A DNA stretch of 64,000 bases from Clostridium_AD sp964467165. GTDB taxonomy: Bacteria > Bacillota > Clostridia > Clostridiales > Clostridiaceae. The notes below the pieces were generated by a model. The model saw only the letters and a program-made list of their open reading frames with translations. It made no database searches and was not told the origin of the DNA. This document shows, piece by piece, positions 1-8,305 of this stretch. Made by a program: the position numbers and the translations under genes. The DNA lies in NCBI GenBank assembly GCA_964467165.1, contig CAYXOL010000002.1, positions 94,472-158,471 of the forward strand, read 5' to 3'. The stretch's first letter is position 1. Every line of letters starts with the position of its first letter.

Positions 1-619
1 CTAAATTTTCAGGTATAGTAACTACTATTTCATTACTTAAAACAAAATCTGGTTCTACCGTCAGTTCACTAGTTTTATCTATATTAAAATAGTTCATTAA
101 TTCTTCTGATTTACAATCCACAAAAACCTCATTATCCTTAATTTTAGTGTACATATCATATTCCTGCGTCTTATTTGATCCCATACTAGCACAAAAACAA
201 TTTTCGAAACTTTCACTACAACCCATAAGTACAAATTTAATTTTATCCCTTAAAACTTTATAGTAAAAATCTTCATTTCCATTCCTCAAATAAATTTCAT
301 CCAGTCGCTTCATGGCATTAATATCACAGCTTCTTAAGAATATTAATATTTTTTTCTCATGTTGCTTTGGTTCCATGCAATCTTTTTCAGTAAAATAAAA
401 TAATGTTTGAGTAATTGGCAGTATTATCTCTTTAGGCGAAAAACTAGATTTTAAACCAAACTCTACCTCCCTTACACTCTCTATTTCCTTATATCTAATA
501 GTATCAGTGTCTGCAAATGTTCCTTTTCCTTCTAGAATTGCTGGCGCATATACCAAATATTCCTGCCTTAATATCTCAAGATACTCATCAAATTTCTCAA
601 TAGTAAGCTTAAATCCCAT
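1..619 (-). CDS. asrA: Anaerobic sulfite reductase subunit A (5' part, cut by window edge)
   Basis: This is the N-terminal ~206 residues of a protein that continues beyond base 1. It starts at ATG 617-619 behind a GGAGGT ribosome site. The translation contains the AsrA-like stretches RSCDINAMKRLDEI and FVLMGCSESFENCFC. AsrA is the iron-sulfur electron-transfer subunit that, with AsrB and AsrC, reduces sulfite to sulfide in the cytoplasm of clostridia. The C-terminal ferredoxin-type cysteine clusters would lie outside the window and cannot be checked. It is downstream of and co-directional with the Crp/Fnr gene, and a perfect palindrome sits in its promoter region. Family assignment rests on recognised motifs only. 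Confidence 0.85.
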   Translation of the reverse strand, partial: MGFKLTIEKFDEYLEILRQEYLVYAPAILEGKGTFADTDTIRYKEIESVREVEFGLKSSFSPKEIILPITQTLFYFTEKDCMEPKQHEKKILIFLRSCDINAMKRLDEIYLRNGNEDFYYKVLRDKIKFVLMGCSESFENCFCASMGSNKTQEYDMYTKIKDNEVFVDCKSEELMNYFNIDKTSELTVEPDFVLSNEIVVTIPENL

Positions 620-662
620 AAATGCATACCTCCATTATAATAAATATTACTTTCACGTTAAA

Positions 663-684
663 TATCGTGAATTAATTCACGATA
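663..684. promoter_or_regulatory. Crp/Fnr-type palindrome upstream of asrA
   Basis: A perfect 22-base palindrome with core CGTGA-ATTAAT-TCACG lies 44 bases upstream of the asrA start. The YGTGA-N6-TCACR form fits Crp/Fnr-family operators, and the neighbouring gene encodes such a regulator. Binding is inferred. Confidence 0.6.
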
Positions 685-727
685 AACGTTAAATTAATAA
701 CCACTAGTTATAGTTTATTTTAAACCA

Positions 728-763
728 TAAAAAAAGTATGTGATTTTCATCACACACTTTTAA
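728..763 (-). terminator. Hairpin terminator overlapping the end of the Crp/Fnr gene
   Basis: AAGTGTGTGAT pairs with ATCACATACTT around a three-base loop and is followed by a T-run in the minus-strand direction. The TGA stop codon lies inside the stem. The stem also contains TGTGA-N6-TCACA, so it could double as a Crp/Fnr-type binding site. Confidence 0.6.
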
Positions 764-1436
764 AGTACTTGCTTAACTTCTCCTCATCAACTATGAATTT
801 TCTATTTTTTGTTTTAACCAGATCCATTATTTCAAGTTCTTTTACTGCCCTTGAAATAGTTTCCCGGGAGCTCCCCAGCATATCTGCCAAATAAGTTATG
901 CTTATCTTAATATCTATTAAGACGCCCTCCTGGGTTTTTACCCCGTAATCTTTTGACAACTTCCAAAGCTTAGCCGCTACCCTCTTGTCCATTTTAGTAG
1001 GAACTGTGTTCTTGAGCTGTCTGTACAGTCTTCTTATTTTTTTACTCATAGAGCATAATATAACTTCTGTAAGTTTAAAATCCTGTTTCATTATGTTTGA
1101 CAAATCTTCTTTTGATATACTTATAATTTCACTCTCTTCAAAACCTTCACAATTAATAGAGGATGTTAGATTATCAAAAATTACCTCATTTATAATCTCG
1201 CCTTTGTTTAATATATAGATAACCCTCTTTTGACCTTTTTCGGATAACCTATACATGGTTACCTTTCCCGAAAGCACTATATATATATGATTTATAATTT
1301 CCCTCTCAGCAAATAACAAATGCGCTTTTTTTATTTTTTTTATTATAACACACTGTCTTATTAAATCCAAAGTATTCTCCTCAATGCATTCAAAAAGTGG
1401 AAGATCCTTTAATTGTCTAAGGGTTATTTGTGCCAT
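750..1436 (-). CDS. Crp/Fnr family transcriptional regulator
   Basis: This 228-residue protein has a cyclic-nucleotide-binding-like beta-roll (about residues 10-125) and a C-terminal winged helix. Its recognition region, LADMLGSSRETISRAVKELE (about 183-202), is the Crp/Fnr HTH signature. The four scattered cysteines (17, 29, 96, 128) do not form an Fnr-type N-terminal iron-sulfur motif, so the effector is unknown. It lies between the FNT channel gene and asrA on the same strand, with YGTGA-N6-TCACR palindromes upstream of both. A local regulator of sulfite reduction and of the channel is the natural inference. Confidence 0.85.
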   Translation of the reverse strand: MAQITLRQLKDLPLFECIEENTLDLIRQCVIIKKIKKAHLLFAEREIINHIYIVLSGKVTMYRLSEKGQKRVIYILNKGEIINEVIFDNLTSSINCEGFEESEIISISKEDLSNIMKQDFKLTEVILCSMSKKIRRLYRQLKNTVPTKMDKRVAAKLWKLSKDYGVKTQEGVLIDIKISITYLADMLGSSRETISRAVKELEIMDLVKTKNRKFIVDEEKLSKYFKSV

Positions 1437-1502
1437 TTAAAATTCTCCTTATAAGCTGATTTTAGAGTACCATTATTATAAAAATATTAATACCCTTATT
1501 AT

Positions 1503-2270
1503 TTATTTCTCCTTGGATATATACCAATATGCTGCTCCAATAAACACAGCACCTCCTACGAAATTACCTGCGGTAACCCAAATCAAATTATGAACTAACC
1601 CTCCAATAGAAAGTGCAGCAGTGTGAGGAATCATTAATGCCGTTGCAAGCAATGTCATATTTGCAATGCTATGTTCAAAACCTGTAGTTATAAATGCAAA
1701 TAGGCACCAAAAAATCATTATAAGCTTAGCCGTTTCTTCCTTTAATTTAATAGCGCACCATACTGCTAAGCACACTAGCATATTACAAAGTATCCCCTTT
1801 AAAAATAATTCTACGCTTGGCGCTGCCATCTTTCCTTGTGCTGTTTTTAAAATAAAGGCAGCCGTGCTTCCTTTTGCAAGGCCCGCACCAACAAACATTA
1901 CGGACAACATAAGTGCCCCTAAAAAGTTTCCTATAAAACTGTATATCCAAATATTTGCTGAATTTAGCCAAGAAACCTTTTTTTCAAGGGAGCCTATGGT
2001 CATAATCATATTATTCCCTGTGAAAAGTTCTGAACCTGCCATTATCACAAGACTTAGGGCAATCCCAAATGAAGCTCCCATAATGGTTTTTGTTGCTGGT
2101 GACTGGGCTACTGCAAATGATCCTCCAATAGTAAATATTAATAAAATTCCAAATCCCACGTAAGCGCCAGCAAGTGCTGCTGCTGTGAGGTACCGCATTT
2201 TACTTTTTCTTAAAAGTTCAGATTTTTTTACCGCCGATGCAGCGACTTTGTTAATTTCTTCACTAAACAA
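1503..2270 (-). CDS. Formate/nitrite transporter (FNT) family channel, possible hydrosulfide channel
   Basis: The translation has the FNT pattern: six hydrophobic segments and conserved stretches such as AALAGAYVGFG, GSELFTGNNM and NLIWVTAGNFVGGA. I place the start at TTG 2268-2270 (protein MFSEEINKVAAS...), because AAAGGAG lies about 10 bases upstream and this matches the usual family N-terminus. The upstream ATG at 2303 has no ribosome site. FNT channels pass small anions. In Clostridium difficile an FNT member linked to asrABC is a hydrosulfide channel, and the neighbouring asrA makes that role likely here. Formate or nitrite remains possible. Confidence 0.8.
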   Translation of the reverse strand: MFSEEINKVAASAVKKSELLRKSKMRYLTAAALAGAYVGFGILLIFTIGGSFAVAQSPATKTIMGASFGIALSLVIMAGSELFTGNNMIMTIGSLEKKVSWLNSANIWIYSFIGNFLGALMLSVMFVGAGLAKGSTAAFILKTAQGKMAAPSVELFLKGILCNMLVCLAVWCAIKLKEETAKLIMIFWCLFAFITTGFEHSIANMTLLATALMIPHTAALSIGGLVHNLIWVTAGNFVGGAVFIGAAYWYISKEK

Positions 2271-2327
2271 AACATACCATCTCCTTTTATAAATCATACC
2301 CACAGTTTATCATTACAGAAAAAGAAA

Positions 2328-2350
2328 GTATGTGACCAATATCACGCACT
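2328..2350. promoter_or_regulatory. Crp/Fnr-type palindrome upstream of the FNT gene
   Basis: TGTGA-CCAATA-TCACG lies about 60 bases upstream of the FNT start and shares its half-sites with the asrA palindrome at 663-684. It is probably an operator for the adjacent Crp/Fnr protein. Confidence 0.5.
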
Positions 2351-2363
2351 GCCTAAAATTAAA

Positions 2364-2410
2364 AATAGCACTAACTCTAGCTAGGACTCACAAGCTAAAG
2401 ATAGTGCTAT
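2364..2410 (-). terminator. Terminator after the ferredoxin gene
   Basis: ATAGCACTA pairs with TAGTGCTAT around a loop of about 29 bases. On the minus strand the right arm is followed by TTTTTAATTTT. It lies just downstream of the ferredoxin stop. Confidence 0.6.
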
Positions 2411-2432
2411 CAACTGTCACTAATGTCACTGT

Positions 2433-2621
2433 TTATTCCAATGTTATGGCACTAACCGGGCACTGGTCCCGCGCATCTTTAGCACTCTCCATAAGTCTAT
2501 GTTCAATTTCATTTTCTGACCCTACTGCCAATCCATCCTCATCCATCTCAAAAATCTCAGGACATACAGCAGCACACACTCCACAACCTATACATGTATC
2601 CTTATCAACAAAACCCTTCAT
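2433..2621 (-). CDS. Small [4Fe-4S] ferredoxin
   Basis: This 62-residue protein has CIGCGVCAAVCP (Cys10, 13, 16, 20) and a distant DQCP (Cys54). That is the spacing of a single-cluster ferredoxin with ligands Cys10, Cys13, Cys16 and Cys54. The acidic composition is typical. It starts at ATG 2619-2621 with AGGAGG just upstream. It is the last gene of a redox set with rubredoxin, flavodiiron protein and an NAD(P)H oxidoreductase, so it probably carries electrons in the same O2/NO defence or in other low-potential reactions. Confidence 0.88.
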   Translation of the reverse strand: MKGFVDKDTCIGCGVCAAVCPEIFEMDEDGLAVGSENEIEHRLMESAKDARDQCPVSAITLE

Positions 2622-2647
2622 AATAATATTCCTCCTCTATTAATAAT

Positions 2648-2812
2648 TTATTCTTCCACCTTTTCAAAATCTGATTTTGGCACTCCACATAATGGGCAAA
2701 CCCAGTCTTCAGCAATGTCTTGGAATTTTGTTCCAGGAGCTACTCCACCATCACTATCACCTTCTGCTGGATCATAGATATAACCACATACTGTACAAAC
2801 ATACTTTTCCAT
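2648..2812 (-). CDS. Rubredoxin
   Basis: This 54-residue protein carries the two rubredoxin iron-binding knuckles, YVCTVCGYIYDPAEGD near the N-terminus and DWVCPLCGVPKSDFE near the C-terminus. Four Cys therefore coordinate one iron. The length is that of a typical clostridial rubredoxin. The start ATG 2810-2812 follows GGAGG. It lies directly downstream of the flavodiiron gene. In clostridia rubredoxin carries electrons from the NADH oxidoreductase to the flavodiiron protein, and both partners are encoded next to it. Confidence 0.93.
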   Translation of the reverse strand: MEKYVCTVCGYIYDPAEGDSDGGVAPGTKFQDIAEDWVCPLCGVPKSDFEKVEE

Positions 2813-2834
2813 AATAAACCTCCTTAAAATTAAA

Positions 2835-4022
2835 TTAGACTTTTTCTATAATATTTTTTCCAAAATCCCTACATCTGTTTAGTCCATCTTCATCTGGATT
2901 CCACATTTCTCTTATTCCTTCATTTATTACTTCAAAACCAGCTTTATTTAATTCTTCAGTAATTAATTTTGTAGACTCGCCGCTCCATCCATAACTACCA
3001 AAAGCCGCAGCACTCTTTCCTTTAAATTCAAGGCCTTTAATCATTTCTAATATTGCCGCTGTTGAAGATAATATTCCTTTATTTATTGTTGATGAACCAA
3101 CAAGCACCATTTTTGATTTAAAAACTTCTGTAATAATGTCATTTTTATCAGCTTTAGATGAATTGAAAATCTTTATTGTAATATCATTATTTGAACTTTT
3201 TACCCCTTCTGCTATAGCTTCAGCCATCCTTCTTGTGTCATTCCACATAGTATCATAAATTATTGTGATCTGATTTTCCTGATAATTTTTTGCCCATTCC
3301 ATATATTTATTTACTATTTGCAGTGGATTATTTCTCCATATTATTCCATGACTAGGACAAATCATATCAACTGGTAAATTAAAACTTAATATTTCTTCAA
3401 TTTTTCTTACTACAAATTTGCTAAATGGTGTTAAAATATTGGCATAATATTTTATTGCCTCTTGATATAATTCAGACCTATCAACTTTATCATTGTACAT
3501 ATGCTCTGAGGCATAGTGCTGACCAAAACCATCATTACTAAATAGAATATTTTCTCCTGACATATATGTAAACATAGTATCTGGCCAGTGAAGCATTTTC
3601 GCCTCTATAAATGTCAATTTATTCTTACCTAACTCTAAGGTATCTCCAGTTTTCACCTCTACAAAGTTCCAATCCTTATGATAATGTCCCTTTATTATTT
3701 TAACACCACTTTTTGTACAATATATAGGGGTATTTGGTATTTCCTTCATTAAATCTGTAAGTGCACCACTATGATCACTTTCAGAGTGATTCATTATTAT
3801 ATAATCAATCTCGTTTAAATCAATTTCATTTTTTAGATTAGCTATAAATTCTTTAGAGAATGGGCTCCACACGGTGTCCATTAATACAGTCTTTTCATCT
3901 CTGATTAAATATGAATTATATGAAGAACCTTTATGTGTAGAGTATTCTTCACCATGGAATGACCGAAGTTCCCAATCAATTTTCCCAACCCATGTTACAG
4001 TATCACTTATTTTAAAACTCAT
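2835..4022 (-). CDS. fprA: Flavodiiron protein (A-type flavoprotein, O2/NO reductase)
   Basis: This 395-residue protein has an N-terminal metallo-beta-lactamase-like diiron domain with ligands HSESDH (His79, Glu81, Asp83, His84), His145, Asp164 and a late His in CPSHGIIW. A flavodoxin-like FMN domain follows from about residue 250 (IIYDTMWNDTRRMAEAI and VGSSTINKG). It reduces O2 to water and/or NO to N2O in the cytoplasm using electrons from rubredoxin. It sits between rubredoxin and the NAD(P)H oxidoreductase, on one strand with gaps of 14-23 bases, consistent with a single transcript. All diiron ligands seen are intact. Confidence 0.93.
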   Translation of the reverse strand: MSFKISDTVTWVGKIDWELRSFHGEEYSTHKGSSYNSYLIRDEKTVLMDTVWSPFSKEFIANLKNEIDLNEIDYIIMNHSESDHSGALTDLMKEIPNTPIYCTKSGVKIIKGHYHKDWNFVEVKTGDTLELGKNKLTFIEAKMLHWPDTMFTYMSGENILFSNDGFGQHYASEHMYNDKVDRSELYQEAIKYYANILTPFSKFVVRKIEEILSFNLPVDMICPSHGIIWRNNPLQIVNKYMEWAKNYQENQITIIYDTMWNDTRRMAEAIAEGVKSSNNDITIKIFNSSKADKNDIITEVFKSKMVLVGSSTINKGILSSTAAILEMIKGLEFKGKSAAAFGSYGWSGESTKLITEELNKAGFEVINEGIREMWNPDEDGLNRCRDFGKNIIEKV

Positions 4023-4036
4023 TTAATACCCTCCAT

Positions 4037-5251
4037 TCAATTACTTTTTAATTTTGCTAATAAATCATTTACATCTCCATTTAATAAATCTATATTTGAA
4101 AATGTAATTTTCTTTTCAATGGCGTTCTTTAGTAATGTTGAATACTTATTATCTCCTATTACAATAGCACCTATTATTTTATTATCCCTAATAAATAATC
4201 TCTTATAATACAACCCATCAGTGTCCTCCTGCGTTATTGTTTTATCACATTGCTCCTCATCAACCTCACCCATGGAGAAAAGTGCTATTTTGAAGGCATT
4301 TAATATGGTAACCGGTACAACCCCTGCGTAAACCGCATCTTTGCCCACAATATTATAGCCAGCTGTTTTTCCTTGCTCCATAGCAATATTCCAAAGTCCA
4401 ATTATTCTTCCATTTAACTCTGCTACATCCCCTGCGGCATAAACGTTCTCTATGTTAGTTTCCATTTTCTCATTAACTAAAATTCCATTATTAGTTTTTA
4501 CTTCTGTACCCGCTAATAATTCCTTATTAGCTCTTATTCCCACAGAAAAAATCACCATATCACTTTCAATAGTTTTGCCATCCATTGTTTCTACAGCCCT
4601 TACCTTATCTTCTCCAAGAATTTTTACTATCTGTGTATTTAGAAGTACTTTAGTTTTAAATCCTTCAATTGCAGTTTTAAGAATTTCAGATGCCCTTTTA
4701 TCTAACTGACGAGGCATTAATCTTTCTTGGAACTCGGCTATGATAGCATTTTTACCATACTTATTCAGGCTCCATGCTGTTTCTATTCCTTGTACTCCAC
4801 CGCCTACATTTAATACAGCTGTCTTATCATTAATTTTATCTTGTATTTCTCGAATATTATCTAATTTTCTTATGGTAAAAACATTTTCCTTATCAATACC
4901 ATCAATAGGCGGCATAAAGTTTTTTGAACCATTAGCCAATAATAACTTATTATATCCAAATTTGTTTCCATTCTGCAAGATAATTTCACTCTTAATGGTA
5001 TCAATTCCAATAACTTCACTATCTAGATACAATTTTACATTATTTGATTCGTACCAATCTTTTTTCTGAAGCATTATCTTTTCCTCTTCAAGATTATCAA
5101 ACAAGCCCTTTGTTAACTTTAATCTATAGTAAGGATAATATTTTTCATTTTGAAATATAGATATATCTATATCACTATCAATTTCTCTAATTGCCTTTAC
5201 AGCGCTTATGGCTGCAACTCCCCCACCTATTATAACAATATTAGCACTCAA
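4037..5251 (-). CDS. nroR: FAD-dependent NAD(P)H:rubredoxin oxidoreductase
   Basis: This 404-residue protein has the two-dinucleotide-fold layout: FAD-binding IVIIGGGVAAISAVKAI at the N-terminus, NAD(P)-binding LNVGGGVQGIETAWSLNKYG near residue 150, and the second FAD contact VYAAGDVAEL near 270. The architecture matches the clostridial NADH:rubredoxin oxidoreductase/nitrite reductase NirB-like family. With rubredoxin and the flavodiiron protein immediately downstream, the likely role is to reduce rubredoxin for O2/NO scavenging. The exact electron acceptor is inferred from neighbours rather than from sequence. Confidence 0.85.
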   Translation of the reverse strand: MSANIVIIGGGVAAISAVKAIREIDSDIDISIFQNEKYYPYYRLKLTKGLFDNLEEEKIMLQKKDWYESNNVKLYLDSEVIGIDTIKSEIILQNGNKFGYNKLLLANGSKNFMPPIDGIDKENVFTIRKLDNIREIQDKINDKTAVLNVGGGVQGIETAWSLNKYGKNAIIAEFQERLMPRQLDKRASEILKTAIEGFKTKVLLNTQIVKILGEDKVRAVETMDGKTIESDMVIFSVGIRANKELLAGTEVKTNNGILVNEKMETNIENVYAAGDVAELNGRIIGLWNIAMEQGKTAGYNIVGKDAVYAGVVPVTILNAFKIALFSMGEVDEEQCDKTITQEDTDGLYYKRLFIRDNKIIGAIVIGDNKYSTLLKNAIEKKITFSNIDLLNGDVNDLLAKLKSN

Positions 5252-5304
5252 TTTTAATCGCCTCCATTATAATGTTTAAATATTTTACAAAAAAACAACT
5301 AAGT

Positions 5305-6267
5305 TTAGAATGTTAATTTCTTATTATAGGAATTTAATTGTCTTTTAGTTTCTTCCAATTGCCCATCTACAATATTTGCCTTTTCTATGTGTTTTATTAT
5401 GCTTTCAGATGTTATTTTTAAAATTTCATCAACATCTACTATTTCTTTGCTCATATTTTCAATTTGGTGCTTTTGGTCTGTTAAGATATCCATTACTCCT
5501 TTTACTTCCTGTTCAACTTTTGCTACAGAAGATAGACTCCCCTCTATTTTTTCTGCAGCATTGTTAGAAGCTTTGACTACACTGACAATAACTTCATTTG
5601 ATCTACTGGAATTATTTAAAACTACCTTTGTTTCATCTTCTATGCTACCTATTAAATTTGAAATATCTTTAGTGCTTTCTTTAGTCATTTCTGCTAGCTT
5701 TCTTATCTCACTGGCCACCACACTAAACCCTTTTCCCTGTTCTCCGGCTCTAGCTGCTTCGATTGCTGCATTTAAAGCCAAGAGGTTTGTTTGACTTGCA
5801 ATACTAGTTATTAAAGAAACAACTTCATGGACCTTACTAAATTTTCTTGCTAATTCATTTATACTTTTAGTATTATTCCTACTCTCATCTTCTAAAGACT
5901 TTATTATGTCCACCATTTCGTCAATGGCATACCTTCCTTCATAAGATTTCTTAACTGTATCCTCTGTAATACCTATAAGCTTATTCCCTTCCGAATATAA
6001 ACTATCTGTTAAATCGTTGGTATTTCTTGTTAGATGAGAAATTTCATCCATATGTATTTTAACTTTACTTGCAAGTTCTCCTAAAACATCATGATCACTA
6101 TCTACAATATGATGCTGCTTTACAGTATCCCCTAACAACTTGCTTATATCCTCAATAAAACCCTTAGCTTCGTTATGAAATTTAACTTCCTTTTGTTCTG
6201 TTTCTTCGCTACACTGATTGTGCATACTTTCTAAATCCGCTGATTTTCTATTTTTAAATAAATTCAT
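5305..6267 (-). CDS. Soluble methyl-accepting chemotaxis-type signalling protein
   Basis: This 320-residue protein is predicted to be mostly coiled coil and has no transmembrane segment or signal peptide. Residues around 155-205 contain the signalling hairpin tip (IASQTNLLALNAAIEAARAG followed by EQGKGFSVVASEIRKLAE), the invariant contact site for CheA/CheW. There is no recognisable sensory domain in the ~130 residues before it, so the stimulus is unknown. A cytosolic transducer downstream of an O2-defence cluster could sense redox or oxygen state, but that is speculation from position only. Confidence 0.88.
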   Translation of the reverse strand: MNLFKNRKSADLESMHNQCSEETEQKEVKFHNEAKGFIEDISKLLGDTVKQHHIVDSDHDVLGELASKVKIHMDEISHLTRNTNDLTDSLYSEGNKLIGITEDTVKKSYEGRYAIDEMVDIIKSLEDESRNNTKSINELARKFSKVHEVVSLITSIASQTNLLALNAAIEAARAGEQGKGFSVVASEIRKLAEMTKESTKDISNLIGSIEDETKVVLNNSSRSNEVIVSVVKASNNAAEKIEGSLSSVAKVEQEVKGVMDILTDQKHQIENMSKEIVDVDEILKITSESIIKHIEKANIVDGQLEETKRQLNSYNKKLTF

Positions 6268-6588
6268 TTGATTTCCTCCTGATTTCTCTACATTATTAGC
6301 ATACTTTTCAAAGTTTTAAAGCTTATATCTATATCTCTTCAATATTTAATTCATGTAGCTGTATTTTCCATTTATATAGTGTAAAATATGTATAAATATT
6401 ATTTATTTACATTATAACCATCTTTAGCTTAATATACGGTAACCTATGTTACATCTATCTTAACACTAATGGCTCCACCACATCAATTATACTATGTATT
6501 TTATCGAAAATGCATAAAAACCACCTCCCTCAAGTAAGCACCGAGGGATTGATATTTTTAATAGTTCCTTTAGTAGCTTATACCGCAT
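6268..6588. other. Intergenic stretch without a recognisable gene
   Basis: No ORF with a ribosome site and no family match was seen. The part next to 6267 carries the ribosome site and presumably the promoter of the chemotaxis gene. Confidence 0.5.
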
Positions 6589-6648
6589 ATTGAATTATGA
6601 ATTAAGGGAACTCAAAAATTGAGCTCCCTTAATTCATAATTCAATATC
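6589..6648 (-). terminator. Long terminator hairpin after the Asn/Ser-rich protein
   Basis: Arms of about 26 bases (ATTGAATTATGAATTAAGGG with its complement) pair almost perfectly around a five-base AAAAT loop. It lies just downstream of the 6673-7176 gene on the minus strand. Confidence 0.65.
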
Positions 6649-6672
6649 AAATATATTATTTTAAAAATAAAT

Positions 6673-7176
6673 TTAAAGATTGCCATTGCTTAAAACAGCA
6701 TTAATTTGACCTGAATTATTATTAGTAGCACTAGTATTAGCTTGCTCTTGCACTATATTTTTTATCAATTGTGACAAACTATTATTACTTTTTGTATTTT
6801 GGAAAAGACTATCTGAGCTATCTTCACTCTCAACCGTACCGATACTCGAACTGCTACTTGCGTCTTGAGTTGTCATAATCTGCATCATTTGCTGCATAAC
6901 CATTTGTTGAAGTTGCTCTGCCCTTTGAGATTGTAATGACAGATTATCTACTCCGTTAACTATATTATCCTTACCCTCAATACTAGAAATACTAGAGCTG
7001 TTTGTCCCATCATTATTTAAAGTTGGATTTTGGGAATTGTTCATTATTTGATTCAGTAAATTTTCAAAGTTAGAATTACCATCTGAAATAGAATCCACAC
7101 CTAAAATTCCTGTTGTTGATTTTGCAGGTCCTGAGATTATGTTATTGAATTTTTGTGATATTTGATTAATATCCAA
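6673..7176 (-). CDS. Unknown Asn/Ser/Gln-rich protein
   Basis: I do not recognise this 167-residue protein. It has no signal peptide, no transmembrane segment and no cysteine. It is rich in Asn, Ser and Gln and looks largely disordered. A central amphipathic stretch, AEQLQQMVMQQMMQIM (about residues 86-101), is Met/Gln-rich and could be a helix. The start has an AAAGGAGGAGT ribosome site, and a strong hairpin follows the stop, so it is a transcribed unit rather than a chance ORF. The composition recalls linker or flagellar/cell-wall accessory proteins, but no function is claimed. Confidence 0.6.
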   Translation of the reverse strand: MDINQISQKFNNIISGPAKSTTGILGVDSISDGNSNFENLLNQIMNNSQNPTLNNDGTNSSSISSIEGKDNIVNGVDNLSLQSQRAEQLQQMVMQQMMQIMTTQDASSSSSIGTVESEDSSDSLFQNTKSNNSLSQLIKNIVQEQANTSATNNNSGQINAVLSNGNL

Positions 7177-7267
7177 AATTACTCCTCCTTTGTTCTAAAT
7201 ATTAAAATATTTACATTTTTCATTTTACTCTTTATAAGCATAATTATCTATACATTTTATAATTATT

Positions 7268-7302
7268 AAAGAGCTAAAGTTTATATGACTTTCAGCTCTT
7301 TT
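7268..7302 (-). terminator. Terminator hairpin after the DUF6143-like gene
   Basis: AAAGAGCT-AAAGT pairs with ACTTT-C-AGCTCTTT. It lies about 55 bases downstream of the 7358-7894 gene on the minus strand, with flanking A/T runs on both sides. Confidence 0.6.
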
Positions 7303-7357
7303 TTACAATTTTAGTTATTTATTTGAAATCCGTATTAATTAAAAGCTCATATTAATC

Positions 7358-7894
7358 CTAGCATTTGCATTTATCACTGATTTTTTCCTCCCACCAACCA
7401 AAAGCTAATCTACCTGAATTTAAAGCTTCTGGCGTTTCTGGAGTTGATAAGAAAATTAAAAAGTTACCACCCTCACCAATAATTATTTTTCCATTTTCAC
7501 TTTCCACCAATGTTGTTTCAGGAAGCGCACGTCTTACAAAGGCCTTGCTTCCTCCAGTAGGAACACCTATAACATCCGATGCATACTGTAATTTCACCTT
7601 TGCTATAGGCAATGGTTTAACACTTAAATTTGTAGGAGTTACAGGTGCAGTTTTAACATCTGACTCAGGAGGAGTTGAGTTAAACCAAAACTGTGCTCGG
7701 TAAGGTGACTTCGAAACATCAGTTACAGTCCACACATTTACATACAAAGTAACTCCTGAATTAATTGGATTGTATAACCTTGCCCAAGCACTTGTATCTT
7801 GCCCAAATATTAAATTGTCAGCGTATCCAATAAAATACTGTCCAAGAATAGATTCATATAGTTCTATTGGAATATTAACAGCTTTGATGTTCAT
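7358..7894 (-). CDS. DUF6143-like protein of unknown function
   Basis: This 178-residue protein resembles the small DUF6143 family found in Clostridium and Bacillus. Recognisable stretches include NPINSGVTLYVNVWTVT, a PxPIAK segment and WWEEK near the end. It ends in KCKC. There is no signal peptide or membrane segment. It is beta-strand-rich with a central YRAQFWFNST segment. The family has no established function; some members are found with spore or surface proteins. The flanking sequence offers no operon partner. The downstream hairpin at 7268-7302 supports an independent transcript. Confidence 0.6.
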   Translation of the reverse strand: MNIKAVNIPIELYESILGQYFIGYADNLIFGQDTSAWARLYNPINSGVTLYVNVWTVTDVSKSPYRAQFWFNSTPPESDVKTAPVTPTNLSVKPLPIAKVKLQYASDVIGVPTGGSKAFVRRALPETTLVESENGKIIIGEGGNFLIFLSTPETPEALNSGRLAFGWWEEKISDKCKC

Positions 7895-8016
7895 GATTTA
7901 TTGGAGTATATTGTTAAATTTTTGTGATTCATTTTACTACCACCTCAATATATTATATTAAAATTAATAACATATAGTGACATGATAAACTTAAAATGTT
8001 TGATAGTTTGGTAGGC

Positions 8017-8190
8017 TTAAAATAAGCGTAGCATGCACCAATTAAATAGATCCAATAATCCTTTGAGACTCCAAGCTTGTTCTATCCCTACTTTAATCAT
8101 GTGAAGTTCTTGAAACTCATGAATTCCTCCTGATAAGAGCCCTGTAGCCATTACAATAAAAAGTACAGTTTCAATGCCTTATCGAATTAC
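8017..8190 (-). pseudogene. Relic of an FTR1-type iron permease
   Basis: Read on the minus strand this gives IR*GIETVLFIVMATG joined to LLSGGIHEFQE, then a stop at 8017-8019. REGIE-like and GIHEFQE-like strings are hallmarks of separate parts of FTR1-family high-affinity iron permeases. Here a stop replaces the Glu of the REGIE motif and the middle of the protein is missing, so this is a decayed, internally deleted fragment. The surrounding 7895-8265 interval contains no intact gene. Confidence 0.5.
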
Positions 8191-8265
8191 TGAAACAAAG
8201 GCCAAAAGTTATAATCCTAATATTAGCAATATATTTAATAAAAGGCATTTTCTATTGAATTTTAA

Positions 8266-8303
8266 GGTGCCACCCACATGCCACTTGCCATGTGGGTGGC
8301 ACC
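8266..8303. repeat. GTGCCACC palindromic repeat, deleted copy
   Basis: This is a hairpin with 15-base perfect arms (GGTGCCACCCACATG) and an 8-base loop, immediately after the pyruvate carboxylase stop. It equals the 50-base element at 15569-15618 with 12 inner bases removed. It may also act as a terminator. Confidence 0.75.
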
Positions 8304-8305
8304 AC

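Noticed and set aside
1503..2303. FNT gene starting at ATG 2303
   Set aside because: No ribosome site lies before it. TTG 2270 has AAAGGAG and yields the usual family N-terminus.
2332..2643. 103-residue plus-strand ORF over the ferredoxin
   Set aside because: It is antisense to a clear ferredoxin with a proper ribosome site, has no recognised motif, and includes the ferredoxin terminator.
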